Of a stretch of DNA of 58,744 nt, positions 8,281-17,968 are shown piece by piece. A program made the translations under genes and the position numbers. Numbering within the stretch: position 1 is the stretch's first letter; every line of letters begins with the position of its first letter. A model generated the notes under the pieces. The model made no database searches. It saw nothing but the letters and a program-made list of their open reading frames with translations, and had not been told where the DNA came from. This stretch comes from Flavobacteriales bacterium (GTDB lineage Bacteria > Bacteroidota > Bacteroidia > Flavobacteriales_C > GCA-002722245): assembly GCA_002722245.1 (NCBI GenBank), contig PBLA01000033.1, positions 6,206-64,949 on the forward strand, written 5' to 3'.

Positions 8281-10119
8281 ATGAAAACCTTTATTACTCT
8301 GTTTGTTTCAATAGCAAACCTTTACTGTTTTGCACAAAACACCATCACTGCAACCCTAGATAACCAAAACACTTATTCAATAAACCCAATGATATATGGA
8401 TACAATCAAGATCATTCAACACCAAACAGCTATGAAAACTGGGGTTCAAGAAGATTAGGCGGTAACAGAATGTCGGTATTCAATTGGGAAAATGGAGCAT
8501 CTAACTCAGGAAAAGATGTAGCCACCTTTACTAATGACAATAGAATCCCAAGTTTGGTTGGAACTACATGGAATGCTAGAAATGACGCAGGAGAGGCATA
8601 CAGAAAATTTCATCAAGACAATCTAGATGCTGGTTTAGAGTCCATAATAACCGTTCCTATTATGGGTTGGGCAGCAGCAGATAAAGATGGTCCAAACAGC
8701 ACAACTCCCCCATCATTAAGATGGCTTTATGTACAACCAAAAAAAACAGGTTCGTTTTCACTTACTCCAGACTTAACAGACGACACTGTATTTGTAGACG
8801 AATCAATCAATTGGCTGGTAAATGAATTTGGAAATGCCTCCACCTCAACTGGGGTAAAATATATATCCTTAGACAACGAGCCCGGATTATGGAACAATAC
8901 CCATCCACATTCTTTTCCGAACACAATAAGCCTCTCGGATTACGTAAATAAAGTAATTGAAACCGCTAAAGCCATTAAGGCTGTTGACCCTTATGTTAAA
9001 TTAATTGCAGGTGAATTTACCGGGATTCGAATTATTCAATTCAACGATGCTTCAGATTGGAGTTCTGAAACATCCGGTTACCCAGATTTTCCTTCTTATT
9101 TTTTAGACAAATTGGAACAAGCATCAATTGATGCAGGCATTAATTTAATTGATTACATTTCATTTCATTATTATCCTCAACATAAAGTGGACAGTGATAA
9201 CAATTTCAGCTCAAGTGGAGTTGTCATTAGAAATTCAAACAGCTCAGAAAATTACATCCGAAGAGAAAGAATGGATTTAGCAAGATCACTTTGGGATGAG
9301 AACTACGTAGAGCCGAGCTGGTTAACCAGTTCAAAATTAAACAATGAACCTCACAAAATCTTAAAAAGAATCCAAAATGCAATTGACACCTATTCTCCTG
9401 GAGTTGGAATTATGATTGGAGAATGGGATTTCGGACACGATATGGATATTTCTCATGGAATTTCAACAGTTGATGCACTGGGCGTATTCGCTCAATATCA
9501 AGTTCAGATAGCAAATCGCTGGAACACAAGCAGTGGCAATTCAGGAAATTACACAGAACAAGCATATAAACTGCTGAGGAATTACGACGGTTCATTTTCA
9601 ACTTATGGAGATATTTGTATTCCAACTACCTTTAGTAATAAAAACAAAGCATCTGTATGGGCATCAAAAAGTTCCACAGATCAAAAAATTCATTTACTTA
9701 TCCTTAATAAGGACTTAACTAAAATAAACAATTATGAAATTAAGTTAGGAGAAGAAAACTACTCGATAGAATCCATTTGGGGATTCAATGAGAGCTCCTC
9801 AATTACTGAAATCACGGGAACAACATCTCATGTATCTGCCGACTCACTCTACATTTCTACTCCTAATTTATCTGCATATCATATTGTTTTATCCCCTGAT
9901 AACGTCACAGGAACCCATTTAAATTATGTACCCGAAATTAAATTAACAAGACTAAACAGTAATCATTACATTCTTTCTCAAGCTGTTAATTGGGAACTTT
10001 TTGATATCAAAGGAAGTTTGATCGTAAAAAACTTTGGGAAAATAATTGATTTGAACTCAATGAATCCAGGAATCTATTTTATAAAATGCCCCAACATGAG
10101 TTGGAAAATTGTAAAATAG
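8281..10119 (+). CDS. Glycoside hydrolase family 44 glucanase with T9SS sorting domain
   Basis: A secreted GH44 enzyme; the family acts on cellulose derivatives, xyloglucan and related beta-glucans. A signal peptide (MKTFITLFVSIANLYCFAQ) is followed directly by the family's N-terminal block SINPMIYGYNQD and the signature RRLGGNRMSVFNWENGASN. The likely acid/base is Glu200 in SLDNEPGLWNNTHPHS, and the likely nucleophile is Glu381 in MIGEWDFGHDM. The catalytic part ends near residue 530. About 65 C-terminal residues (NWELFDIKGSLIVK, MNPGIYFIKC) form a divergent type A T9SS sorting domain. The gene is monocistronic, with its own promoter and a terminator shared with ilvN. It complements the GH9 enzyme at the window start. 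Confidence 0.93.
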   Translation: MKTFITLFVSIANLYCFAQNTITATLDNQNTYSINPMIYGYNQDHSTPNSYENWGSRRLGGNRMSVFNWENGASNSGKDVATFTNDNRIPSLVGTTWNARNDAGEAYRKFHQDNLDAGLESIITVPIMGWAAADKDGPNSTTPPSLRWLYVQPKKTGSFSLTPDLTDDTVFVDESINWLVNEFGNASTSTGVKYISLDNEPGLWNNTHPHSFPNTISLSDYVNKVIETAKAIKAVDPYVKLIAGEFTGIRIIQFNDASDWSSETSGYPDFPSYFLDKLEQASIDAGINLIDYISFHYYPQHKVDSDNNFSSSGVVIRNSNSSENYIRRERMDLARSLWDENYVEPSWLTSSKLNNEPHKILKRIQNAIDTYSPGVGIMIGEWDFGHDMDISHGISTVDALGVFAQYQVQIANRWNTSSGNSGNYTEQAYKLLRNYDGSFSTYGDICIPTTFSNKNKASVWASKSSTDQKIHLLILNKDLTKINNYEIKLGEENYSIESIWGFNESSSITEITGTTSHVSADSLYISTPNLSAYHIVLSPDNVTGTHLNYVPEIKLTRLNSNHYILSQAVNWELFDIKGSLIVKNFGKIIDLNSMNPGIYFIKCPNMSWKIVK

Positions 10120-10138
10120 TCCTATTAAAAAGAAACTT

Positions 10139-10173
10139 TAAAAAAAGGTCGATGTAAACATCGACCTTTTTTT
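10139..10173. terminator. Bidirectional intrinsic terminator between GH44 gene and ilvN
   Basis: Stem GGTCGATGT/ACATCGACC (10147-10155 with 10158-10166) is flanked by an A run and a T run, so it serves both converging genes. Confidence 0.85.
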
Positions 10174-10201
10174 ATCTCTTTAAGTTAAAAACGAATTTGT
10201 T

Positions 10202-10756
10202 TTATGAATTAACAACGAATTTATCGGTTAACCCGACTTCTTCAATCCACGAATGAAGATTAGGCATTGGCCGAGCAATCGCAACTCTACCAGAACGAAC
10301 AAATTCCAAAATACCAAAAGGCTTTAATTTTTCAAACAGCTCTTGAGTTTCCTCTTTATGACCTGTTTTTTCAATTACTGTAAATTCTTGATCAACATAT
10401 AAAATTCTCGCAGCATTTCTTCTAACTACCTTTTCAACATTACTTCCCAACAGCGTCGAAGATTTAATTTTATATAGCGCAATTTCCTGATAAACGACAT
10501 CATCTTCCTCGAAATAAAATGCAACCATAACATCAACAACTTTTTTGATTTGATTGACAACTTTAACAACACTCTCTTTCGTTACATGAATGACTATAGT
10601 AAAACGATAAATCCCCTCTATTTCGCTCTCAGAAGTTGTTAAACTATCAATGTTTATCTTTCTTCTGGTAAATATCTGCATTAATCTGCCCGCTAAACCG
10701 ATATGGTTTTCAGCATAAACAGAAATAGTAAATCTTTGTATAGTATCTGTACTCAT
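10202..10756 (-). CDS. ilvN: Acetolactate synthase small (regulatory) subunit
   Basis: Regulatory subunit of acetohydroxyacid synthase, which stabilises the large subunit and normally confers valine feedback inhibition. It has 184 residues. An N-terminal ACT domain carries the diagnostic NHIGLAGRLMQIFTRRKINI and SLTTSESE, followed by a C-terminal domain with KPFGILEFVRSGRVAIAR. It lies 23 bases downstream of ilvB and is the last gene of the ilvD-ilvB-ilvN operon, ending 29 bases before a terminator. The long two-domain form resembles IlvH as much as IlvN; the symbol follows ilvBN usage. Confidence 0.93.
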   Translation of the reverse strand: MSTDTIQRFTISVYAENHIGLAGRLMQIFTRRKINIDSLTTSESEIEGIYRFTIVIHVTKESVVKVVNQIKKVVDVMVAFYFEEDDVVYQEIALYKIKSSTLLGSNVEKVVRRNAARILYVDQEFTVIEKTGHKEETQELFEKLKPFGILEFVRSGRVAIARPMPNLHSWIEEVGLTDKFVVNS

Positions 10757-10779
10757 TTTAAACTCTTTAAATCAATCCA

Positions 10780-12522
10780 TTATTTTAATCTACACTCGGC
10801 AACACTAGCTCCTGTTGGAACCATTGGAAATACATTCCCCTCTTTCTCAACCATCACTTCCAACAAATAAGACTCCTTGGAATCAATCATTTCCTTTAAT
10901 GATGACTCTAAGTCCTTTCGTTCAGAGACAGACTTGGCCTTAATACCATATGCCTCAGCAACCTTGACAAAATTAGGGGACTCAATAACTGTTTCAGCAT
11001 ACCTTTTGTCAAAAAACAATTGCTGCCATTGACGCACCATTCCCAAAAATTCATTATTCAAAATCAGAATTTTTACAGGAATTTTTTCCTGCATAATAAC
11101 TCCTAATTCTTGAATTGTCATTTGAAAACCACCGTCTCCTATAATTGCTACAACTTCCTTGTCCGGACGAGCTACTTTTGCTCCAATAGCTGCGGGCAAA
11201 CCAAACCCCATAGTACCAAGACCTCCAGAAGTGACATTGGTATTAGTGTCCATGAATTCATAGTATCGAGCTGTAATCATTTGGTGTTGACCAACGTCGG
11301 TTGATATAATGGCTTGACCTTGCGTTAAATCCGATAGTTTACGAACAACTTCAGCCATTTTGAGATTATCTCCAGAAGGATTAATATCTTCATTAATCAC
11401 AAATTCTTCTTCTTTTTTATATAACTCGTCCCAAACATTAAACCAATCTTTACGTCCGTCGGATTCAATAATCATTCGATTTAAAGCTGTTACTGTTTCC
11501 TTACAATCTCCCAAAACAGGATAATGTGCAAAAACATTTTTATTCACCTCAGAGAAATCCAATTCAAAATGGACAATTTTTGCTTGTTTAGCATATCGAC
11601 TCAAATCACCCGTAACTCTATCGTCAAATCGCATACCAACCGCAATAAGCACATCGCATTCGTTTGTCATCAAATTAGGAGCATAAGAACCATGCATTCC
11701 TACCATTCCTTGAAACAAATCGTGTTTTGCAGGAAAAGCAGAGGCACCCAACCAAGTAGTTGTAACCGGAATTTGAGCTTTTTCAGCCAATTCCAAAACC
11801 TCTTTTTGAGCATTTCCCAATAGCACTCCATGGCCAACAATCATCATTGGCTTTTTTGCCCCATTAATAGCTTGAGCAGCTTCTTTAACTTGATCAAGAT
11901 TCACTTCAACCCGGGGATTATATGACCTTACAAATTCACATTTAGTATAATTAAAATCCAATTCTGCAAATTGCGCATCTTTAGTTATGTCAATCAAAAC
12001 GGGACCTGGACGTCCCGAGTTCGCAATATAAAAAGCTTTCGCTATAGCCCACGGAACCTCTTCTGCTTTGGTAACTTGAAAACTCCATTTTACCACAGGA
12101 GATGAAATTCCAATCACATCCGTTTCTTGAAAAGCATCAGTTCCCAATAAATGAGAAGCAACTTGTCCGGTTATACACACTAAGGGAGTACTATCTATTT
12201 GTGCGTCCGCAATTCCCGTAATAAGGTTAGTTGCACCTGGCCCTGATGTAGCAATAGCAACTCCAGTTTTATTATTGACTCTTGCTTCTCCCTGAGCAGC
12301 ATGGGCAGCACCTTGTTCGTGACGCACAAGTATGTGCTTAATCTTATCCCTGTACTTATAAAATTCGTCGTACACAGGCATAATCGCACCTCCAGGATAT
12401 CCATAAACCTTTTCTACTCCCTCTTCCAATAAGCTTAAAACCACAGCCTCTGCACCTGTGACTTTTTTAATTTTGTTTTCTTTTTGCATTTTACTCGGTT
12501 GAGTTACAGTTTTTTCACCCAT
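10780..12522 (-). CDS. ilvB: Acetolactate synthase large (catalytic) subunit
   Basis: Thiamine-diphosphate enzyme that condenses pyruvate to 2-acetolactate, or pyruvate plus 2-oxobutyrate to 2-aceto-2-hydroxybutyrate: the first common step of Val, Leu and Ile synthesis. It has 580 residues. Visible landmarks are [15 protein letters not shown], the catalytic Glu in [14 protein letters not shown], the FAD-region [15 protein letters not shown], and the ThDP motif [19 protein letters not shown]. These mark the anabolic form. The ATG at 12522 is used; ATG at codon 12 is an alternative. Only 11 bases separate this start from an intrinsic terminator, so expression depends on read-through (see the attenuator entries). 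Confidence 0.96.
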   Translation of the reverse strand: MGEKTVTQPSKMQKENKIKKVTGAEAVVLSLLEEGVEKVYGYPGGAIMPVYDEFYKYRDKIKHILVRHEQGAAHAAQGEARVNNKTGVAIATSGPGATNLITGIADAQIDSTPLVCITGQVASHLLGTDAFQETDVIGISSPVVKWSFQVTKAEEVPWAIAKAFYIANSGRPGPVLIDITKDAQFAELDFNYTKCEFVRSYNPRVEVNLDQVKEAAQAINGAKKPMMIVGHGVLLGNAQKEVLELAEKAQIPVTTTWLGASAFPAKHDLFQGMVGMHGSYAPNLMTNECDVLIAVGMRFDDRVTGDLSRYAKQAKIVHFELDFSEVNKNVFAHYPVLGDCKETVTALNRMIIESDGRKDWFNVWDELYKKEEEFVINEDINPSGDNLKMAEVVRKLSDLTQGQAIISTDVGQHQMITARYYEFMDTNTNVTSGGLGTMGFGLPAAIGAKVARPDKEVVAIIGDGGFQMTIQELGVIMQEKIPVKILILNNEFLGMVRQWQQLFFDKRYAETVIESPNFVKVAEAYGIKAKSVSERKDLESSLKEMIDSKESYLLEVMVEKEGNVFPMVPTGASVAECRLK

Positions 12523-12533
12523 TTCAATTCCTT

Positions 12534-12565
12534 AAAAAAAGCTTTCCTCAATGAGAAAAGCTTTT
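12534..12565 (-). terminator. Intrinsic terminator immediately upstream of ilvB (attenuator)
   Basis: On the minus strand, arm 12565-12553 pairs with 12549-12537 over 13 base pairs (12 Watson-Crick, one G-U that is an A-C mismatch on the plus strand), with a three-base loop and a run of seven U ending at 12534. Just 11 bases remain before the ilvB ATG, too few for another promoter, so transcripts must read through this element to express ilvB and ilvN. Confidence 0.8.
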
Positions 12566-12618
12566 CAATATTATTAAATCCCAAAACATTTTCTTACTTA
12601 TACTGGAAAAGTCCTCTC
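12553..12618 (-). promoter_or_regulatory. Candidate antiterminator pairing
   Basis: Minus-strand RNA 12618-12606 (GAGAGGACUUUUC) can pair with the first arm of the terminator, 12566-12553. The helix has 13 pairs (two G-U) with a single bulged C at 12560. Pairing here prevents the terminator from forming. The upstream arm overlaps the last codons of the Leu/Ile/Val-rich frame at 12594-12653, so a ribosome finishing that frame would cover it. Confidence 0.5.
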
Positions 12619-12653
12619 ATCGATAATAAAACAATTAAGGCACTTTTTGATTC
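12594..12653 (-). other. Candidate branched-chain amino acid leader-peptide frame (no standard start codon)
   Basis: This minus-strand frame reads ESKSALIVLLSMRGLFQYK then TAA at 12596-12594. Five consecutive codons (12638-12624) specify Leu, Ile, Val, Leu, Leu, exactly the end products of the pathway encoded downstream. The frame is closed by TAG at 12656 and contains no ATG, GTG or TTG before the run. Initiation would have to use ATT at 12635, or ATC at 12652 followed by a shift in the A-run at 12649-12645; a one-base sequencing error in that A-run is also possible. Placement relative to the antiterminator matches classical attenuation. Confidence 0.35.
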
Positions 12654-12674
12654 CTAAGAAGAAATTCTCAACGT

Positions 12675-12705
12675 CAAAAATATTGAAGAAAAGAATAAAA
12701 GTAAA
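12675..12705 (-). promoter_or_regulatory. Candidate internal promoter for ilvB-ilvN
   Basis: TATTTTTG on the minus strand at 12682-12675 fits TAnnTTTG perfectly. TTTA (12705-12702), one base off TTTG, lies 19 bases upstream. Transcription would begin near 12669, just ahead of the leader frame and attenuator. Confidence 0.4.
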
Positions 12706-12812
12706 TTCGGATTTCTAGTTTTTTAAAACTCACTCCAACATCCAAAAGCAACAACAACAATCTAACTCATTGACAATAAGTGTTTTACAAACAAAGCACA
12801 TACTCAACCCAA

Positions 12813-14489
12813 CTAGAAACTATCGGTTAATGCTCCTTTGGACGCACTGCTCACTTGGCGAGCATATTTTGCCAAAATTCCTCTTTTGGGTAATTCTTTC
12901 GGTTTCCAATCTTTTCTTCTGTCTTCCAATTCATCATCAGAAACAGCTACATTCATGACATTATTCTCAGCATCAATCGTTATTATATCTCCGTTTTTCA
13001 CCAAACCAATTACTCCACCCTCCTGGGCCTCTGGAGAAACATGACCAACAACAAACCCATGAGACCCTCCTGAAAACCTTCCATCGGTAATCAACGCAAC
13101 ATCCTGACCTAAACCTGCACCCATTACAGCCGAAGTTGGCTTTAACATTTCAGGCATTCCAGGACCACCTTTTGGTCCCTCAAAACGAATTACTATAACG
13201 TTTCCTTTTTTTACTGTTCCATCTAAAATACCATCAATTGCCGAAAACTCATCATCAAAAACTACAGCAGGCCCTTCAAAACGCGTCCCCTCTTTTCCTG
13301 TAATTTTAGCAACTGATCCTTCAGTAGCCAAATTTCCATATAAAATCTGTAAGTGACCCTCCGGTTTAATTGGGTTATCTAAATCTCGTAATAAATCTTG
13401 CCCTTCAGCTAAACTTGGAACTTGAGCTAAATTCTCTGCGAGTGTTTTTCCTGTAACTGTCATTACATCACCGTGAAGTAGGCCTTTTTCTAATAAAAAC
13501 TTCATCACTGCCGGTACACCTCCTATAGCATGTAAATCTTCCATTAAATACTTACCCGATGGTTTCAAATCAGCCAAAAAAGGAGTTTCATCACTCATTT
13601 TTTGAATATCGTCTAAAGTCAACTCTACTTCAACTGCGTCTGCCATAGCAATTAGGTGCATAGTAGCATTAGTTGAACCACCTAATGCAATAATTACTCT
13701 CAAAGCATTATCAAATGCTTTACGTGTCATAATATCTCTTGGTAATATATTTTTCTCCATTAAGTTTCTAATGGCTGGCCCAACCTTGTTTAGCTCATCA
13801 ATTTTATCTTGAGAATTTGCTGGATTTGAAGAAGAATACGGAAGAGACATTCCCAATGCTTCAATTGCTGATGACATAGTGTTTGCGGTATACATACCCC
13901 CACATGCTCCAGCTCCTGGACATGAATTCTTAATAATCCCCTTGTATTGCTCATCATCAATTTCACCGGAATTTTTCTTTCCCAATGCCTCAAATGCAGA
14001 TACAATATTTAATTTTTCTCCACAAAACTCTCCTCCCGCAATGGTTCCTCCATACACTAAAATAGATGGTCGATTCAGCCTACCTATCGCCATCATTGCG
14101 CCAGGCATATTCTTGTCACAACCAACTACAGGAACTAATGCATCATAAAATTGAGCACACATAACAGTTTCAATAGAATCAGCTATTATATCTCTGGAAA
14201 CCAAAGAATATTTCATACCCGTTGTTCCATTGGATATACCATCTGAAACCCCGATTGTATGAAATACTAACCCAACTAAATCAGAAGCATTTACACTGGC
14301 CTTGATATCGGCAGCAAAACCATTTAAATGCATATTACAAGTATTACCCTCCCAACCTGTAGAAGCAATACCAACCTGAGCTTTATTCATATCATCCTCA
14401 GTTAATCCCACACCGTAAAGCATTGCTTGTGAAGCAGGCTGAGTTGGATCTTGAGTGATTGTTTTTGAGTACTTATTTAATTCAGACAT
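12813..14489 (-). CDS. ilvD: Dihydroxy-acid dehydratase
   Basis: Fe-S dehydratase that converts 2,3-dihydroxy-isovalerate and 2,3-dihydroxy-3-methylvalerate to the 2-oxo acids in Val, Leu and Ile synthesis. It has 558 residues, the standard length. Cluster-binding Cys residues are visible in [25 protein letters not shown] and [19 protein letters not shown]. The C-terminal signature [21 protein letters not shown] is present. It is the first gene of the ilv operon; ilvC and ilvA are not in the window. A TAnnTTTG box 22 bases upstream suggests a short 5' leader without an attenuator of its own. Confidence 0.96.
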   Translation of the reverse strand: MSELNKYSKTITQDPTQPASQAMLYGVGLTEDDMNKAQVGIASTGWEGNTCNMHLNGFAADIKASVNASDLVGLVFHTIGVSDGISNGTTGMKYSLVSRDIIADSIETVMCAQFYDALVPVVGCDKNMPGAMMAIGRLNRPSILVYGGTIAGGEFCGEKLNIVSAFEALGKKNSGEIDDEQYKGIIKNSCPGAGACGGMYTANTMSSAIEALGMSLPYSSSNPANSQDKIDELNKVGPAIRNLMEKNILPRDIMTRKAFDNALRVIIALGGSTNATMHLIAMADAVEVELTLDDIQKMSDETPFLADLKPSGKYLMEDLHAIGGVPAVMKFLLEKGLLHGDVMTVTGKTLAENLAQVPSLAEGQDLLRDLDNPIKPEGHLQILYGNLATEGSVAKITGKEGTRFEGPAVVFDDEFSAIDGILDGTVKKGNVIVIRFEGPKGGPGMPEMLKPTSAVMGAGLGQDVALITDGRFSGGSHGFVVGHVSPEAQEGGVIGLVKNGDIITIDAENNVMNVAVSDDELEDRRKDWKPKELPKRGILAKYARQVSSASKGALTDSF

Positions 14490-14511
14490 TTGTTTATGAT
14501 TTAGTAAGAGA

Positions 14512-14519
14512 CAAATTTA
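14512..14519 (-). promoter_or_regulatory. Probable -7 box of the ilvD promoter
   Basis: TAAATTTG on the minus strand matches TAnnTTTG and would start transcription about 16 bases before the ilvD ATG. No clear TTG element was found about 19-21 bases further upstream. Confidence 0.4.
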
Positions 14520-14624
14520 CAAACTTCCGATGAGTTGTTTGTACTTTACCGCTATTTAGACGTGATTTAATTCAAAAGTAAATTCAACTTACTTGGAATG
14601 AGGAGTTCTGTAAAAGAACATAAT

Positions 14625-16283
14625 CTAATTGTTTATTATTTTTTTTACAATCAAATTAAGTAAAATCATAATTGCTAAACCTAATGCAAGTTTTCCAATA
14701 ACATCTCCGTACTTAACATAAAAAGTAATTTCATTATTACATTTAATTTTTTGTCTCAAGCAAGCCGGAATTAAATACTTTGATTTTTGCAATTCATCTC
14801 CCCTCTGATTGATAAAACCACTAATTCCTGTATTGGCAGACCGAGCAACAGACCTTCTTGATTCTATTGCTCTCAACCGAGCAAAACTCCAATGCTGCTT
14901 GTGACCGGGAGTATCTCCCCACCAAGAATCGTTTGTTATGATTCCAATAAAATTTGCTCCTTTATTTATATACTCCGTCAAGTATTCACCAAATACGCTC
15001 TCGTAACAAATAACTGGAGCGACAATTGAAGAATCACATATTCCTTTAAATACTTCTCGTTCAGGCTGTATTGCATTATTTGGGTTATAGATACTAGCGT
15101 TAGGGTTGCTGTTAAAATCAAACAAATATTTTTGAAAATAAACAAAATAACTGGGGATTCTTTCTACTCCAACAACCAACCTTGATTTATGATATTGTGG
15201 TAAGGTATCGCTTTTTCCATTGATGAGGACAGAGGAGTTATAATACTCAAAATAATAACCATCTTTTGTTCTTTGATAAGTTGCTGGAACTTCATCAAAC
15301 TTATTTACTCTACCTTTGAACTCCCTGTATGCTAAACCGGTAAGAATCGAGGTATTAGGATATTTCTCTTTTTGCCAATCTTTTAAAAATCCTATAGATT
15401 TTGAAAAAAAGATTGAACGATTGGTTTCTGCTTGAGGAAGAGCTGTTTCATGCATAAGCAACCAATCAACTTCGTTATCCATTACTCCCTCAGCCATTTG
15501 AACGAAGTCTCTCGCGTACTTCCATTTTTCTTCATCACTGTACTTTCTTATATTATTACCTTGAGAATCCATAAACGAATCTGAGTAGGGTTCCAAATTG
15601 GGCTGCAATACAACAACATCTTGCTCAAACCCTTTCTCATCATAGGTATAGTATTGAAAAAGTGAAATTACTACAGGGATAGTTATTACTGCACCCAGTT
15701 GAAGACCTTTCTTAAATCGAGTGAAAGACTCTTCCTTCTCCCTCCATGACTTTAAAATCAAAAAAACATAAATATTAATTACAATTAGCCATAAGCTTCC
15801 CCCCAATACTCCTGAATAAGAAAACCATTGAATTAATTTAGGCCAATTTCCGAAGGCATGACCTAATGTCAGCCATGGCCATGACAAGTCCCAATCCTGA
15901 AACTCGATGTATTCCCAACCGATAAAAAATGAAGGAAAAGCAATTAGTGCTGCTTTGAAACTTAATCTTCTTTTAACAGCGCTATATAAAACAATAAGCA
16001 AAGCAAAAAATAAACTATTTACCAAGACAGAAGCTCCAACACCCAACCAAGACGCATTCTTTACCCACCAAATAGTTAAAAAATTAAAACCAGCAAAAAA
16101 TAAAAAAGACGTCATGAATACAGACCGCATTTTGTACTCATTATTGGATGAAATTCTGTCTTCTATAAGGAACAAAGGAACCAATCCAATCATGGCTCCC
16201 GGTAAAAAATCAAAGGGAGGGAAACTGGAAGCCAATAAAATAGCTCCCAAAAAAAGTATACCTATGTTTTTAATCCATTTCAA
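14625..16283 (-). CDS. lnt: Apolipoprotein N-acyltransferase
   Basis: Inner-membrane enzyme that adds the third acyl chain to the N-terminal Cys of lipoproteins. About six to seven membrane helices lie in the first 210 residues, followed by a periplasmic carbon-nitrogen hydrolase domain with the expected triad: Glu279 in MHETALPQ, Lys366 in YHKSRLVVGVE, Cys426 in APVICYESVFG. A last membrane helix is at the C-terminus. The length of 552 residues is typical. It follows gpmI by 39 bases and is probably co-transcribed. The window also encodes several lipoprotein candidates as potential substrates. Confidence 0.93.
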   Translation of the reverse strand: MKWIKNIGILFLGAILLASSFPPFDFLPGAMIGLVPLFLIEDRISSNNEYKMRSVFMTSFLFFAGFNFLTIWWVKNASWLGVGASVLVNSLFFALLIVLYSAVKRRLSFKAALIAFPSFFIGWEYIEFQDWDLSWPWLTLGHAFGNWPKLIQWFSYSGVLGGSLWLIVINIYVFLILKSWREKEESFTRFKKGLQLGAVITIPVVISLFQYYTYDEKGFEQDVVVLQPNLEPYSDSFMDSQGNNIRKYSDEEKWKYARDFVQMAEGVMDNEVDWLLMHETALPQAETNRSIFFSKSIGFLKDWQKEKYPNTSILTGLAYREFKGRVNKFDEVPATYQRTKDGYYFEYYNSSVLINGKSDTLPQYHKSRLVVGVERIPSYFVYFQKYLFDFNSNPNASIYNPNNAIQPEREVFKGICDSSIVAPVICYESVFGEYLTEYINKGANFIGIITNDSWWGDTPGHKQHWSFARLRAIESRRSVARSANTGISGFINQRGDELQKSKYLIPACLRQKIKCNNEITFYVKYGDVIGKLALGLAIMILLNLIVKKIINN

Positions 16284-16322
16284 ATGATAAATATGAAAAA
16301 TCTTTATTTACAATGTTTTGAC

Positions 16323-17843
16323 TTATACCAAAACATCACCCGTCATATCTGAGGGAATTTCCACTTCCATCATTTTTAAGATGGTCGGAGCCAAATCGCC
16401 TAACTTTCCTGGATTGATGGATTTATAATCATCATCAATTAAAATACAAGGAACAGGGTTTGTTGTATGAGCTGTGTGGGGTGATCCATCAGGATTAATT
16501 ACAAAATCAGCATTTCCGTGATCGGCAATTATGATATATGAATAACCTTTTTCCAAACCTGTCTCAACAACCCTTTTTAAACAAGAATCTACGGTTTCAA
16601 CAGCTTTTACAACTGCATCATAAACTCCTGTATGACCAACCATGTCTGGATTAGCAAAATTCAAGCATACAAAATCCACTTCTCCTTTTTCGAGTTCAGC
16701 TGTGATTTTATCAGTCACTTCTGGCGCACTCATTTCAGGTTGTAAATCATAGGTTGCTACTTTTGGTGATGCAGCAATTAATCTCTTCTCGCCTACAAAT
16801 TCTTCCTCTCTTCCTCCTGAGAAAAAGAAAGTAACGTGAGGATATTTTTCAGTTTCAGCGATTCTAATTTGTGTTTTACCTGCAGACTCTAAAACCTCAC
16901 CCATTGTGTTGGTTAAATTGTCTTTTTCATATGCGATGTTTACATTTTTAAATGTTTCATCGTATTTGGTCATAGTAACATAATGTAACGGAATAGTCTT
17001 CATTCCTTCCTCTGGAAATTCTTGTTGGGACAATGCCTGAGTAATTTCTCTACATCTATCTGTTCGAAAATTAAAACAAATCACTACATCTCCTTGTTCA
17101 ATCAAACCAACAGGAACATTATTTTCATCAACGATTGATACGGGCTCAATAAATTCATCCGTCACCCCAGAATCGTATGAAGCCTGAATTGCTTCAATTG
17201 GATCTTGAAATTTAGTACCCGTCCCTTTTACCATTACATTGTAAGCTTTAGCAACCCTTTCCCAGCGCTTATCTCTATCCATAGCATAGTATCTTCCGGT
17301 TACCGAGGCGACAGTTCCATTTGAAGTTTTAAGATGAGATTGAAGCTCCTCCATATACCCCTTACCAGATTTTGGATCAACGTCTCTTCCATCAGTAAAA
17401 GCATGGACAAAAACATCATTAACTCCATACTGCTTAGCCATATCACATAAAGCGTGTAAATGAGCCTGTGATGAATGCACTCTGCCCTCAGAAACTAAAC
17501 CCAGATAGTGTACTTTTTTTCCATTTTCCTTCGCATAATTTAAAGCAGTCGACAACACAGGGTTTTCAAAAAAAGAGCCGTCTTTAACCGCTAAATTAAT
17601 TTTAACTAAATCCTGATAAACAACTCTACCAGCACCAATATTTAAATGTCCTACCTCCGAATTACCCATTTGTCCCTCAGGCAAGCCAACTTCTTCTCCA
17701 CTTGTAACTAATGTTGAATGAGGATACTTCTCATAAAGAGAATCCATAAAAGGGGTTTGTGCATTATAAATTGCATCTGACTCTGTTTTATCACCATGCC
17801 CCCATCCATCAAGAATCACAAGAGCAACTTTTTTATTCATCAT
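16323..17843 (-). CDS. gpmI: 2,3-bisphosphoglycerate-independent phosphoglycerate mutase
   Basis: Glycolytic and gluconeogenic enzyme that interconverts 3- and 2-phosphoglycerate through a phosphoserine intermediate with two metal ions. The N-terminal metal site is VILDGWGHG, and the nucleophile is Ser62 in GQMGNSEVGHLNIGAGR. The substrate-binding region includes HAFTDGRDVDPKSG, and the C-terminal metal-binding part has NFANPDMVGHTG and IIADHGNAD. It has 506 residues, as expected. The first two codons are both ATG. A TATCTTTG box lies 31 bases upstream. Confidence 0.96.
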   Translation of the reverse strand: MMNKKVALVILDGWGHGDKTESDAIYNAQTPFMDSLYEKYPHSTLVTSGEEVGLPEGQMGNSEVGHLNIGAGRVVYQDLVKINLAVKDGSFFENPVLSTALNYAKENGKKVHYLGLVSEGRVHSSQAHLHALCDMAKQYGVNDVFVHAFTDGRDVDPKSGKGYMEELQSHLKTSNGTVASVTGRYYAMDRDKRWERVAKAYNVMVKGTGTKFQDPIEAIQASYDSGVTDEFIEPVSIVDENNVPVGLIEQGDVVICFNFRTDRCREITQALSQQEFPEEGMKTIPLHYVTMTKYDETFKNVNIAYEKDNLTNTMGEVLESAGKTQIRIAETEKYPHVTFFFSGGREEEFVGEKRLIAASPKVATYDLQPEMSAPEVTDKITAELEKGEVDFVCLNFANPDMVGHTGVYDAVVKAVETVDSCLKRVVETGLEKGYSYIIIADHGNADFVINPDGSPHTAHTTNPVPCILIDDDYKSINPGKLGDLAPTILKMMEVEIPSDMTGDVLV

Positions 17844-17874
17844 AATAAGGAGTTTAGTATTTCAATATTTGCAG

Positions 17875-17882
17875 CAAAGATA
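17875..17882 (-). promoter_or_regulatory. Probable -7 box of the gpmI promoter
   Basis: TATCTTTG on the minus strand is a perfect TAnnTTTG box and gives a predicted 5' leader of about 25 bases. No convincing -33 element is present. Confidence 0.4.
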
Positions 17883-17968
17883 TACTTTTTAAAAGCCTGT
17901 TAAAATAATAATTTAAAGGATAAATCATTTTAATTAATCCATTGAAATTTTCACACTAAACTAAAAAT

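Noticed and set aside
12674-12760. Minus-strand frame starting with six consecutive Leu codons (TTG/CTT) in the ilvD-ilvB gap, considered as an ilv leader peptide.
   Set aside because: It needs a TTG start, ends about 108 bases before the terminator, and most of it lies upstream of the predicted promoter. The frame at 12594-12653 overlaps the antiterminator and fits attenuation better.
11110-14148. Several plus-strand frames of 60-100 codons opposite ilvB and ilvD.
   Set aside because: They are antisense to strongly conserved genes, show no start context and have compositions expected of complementary-strand frames.
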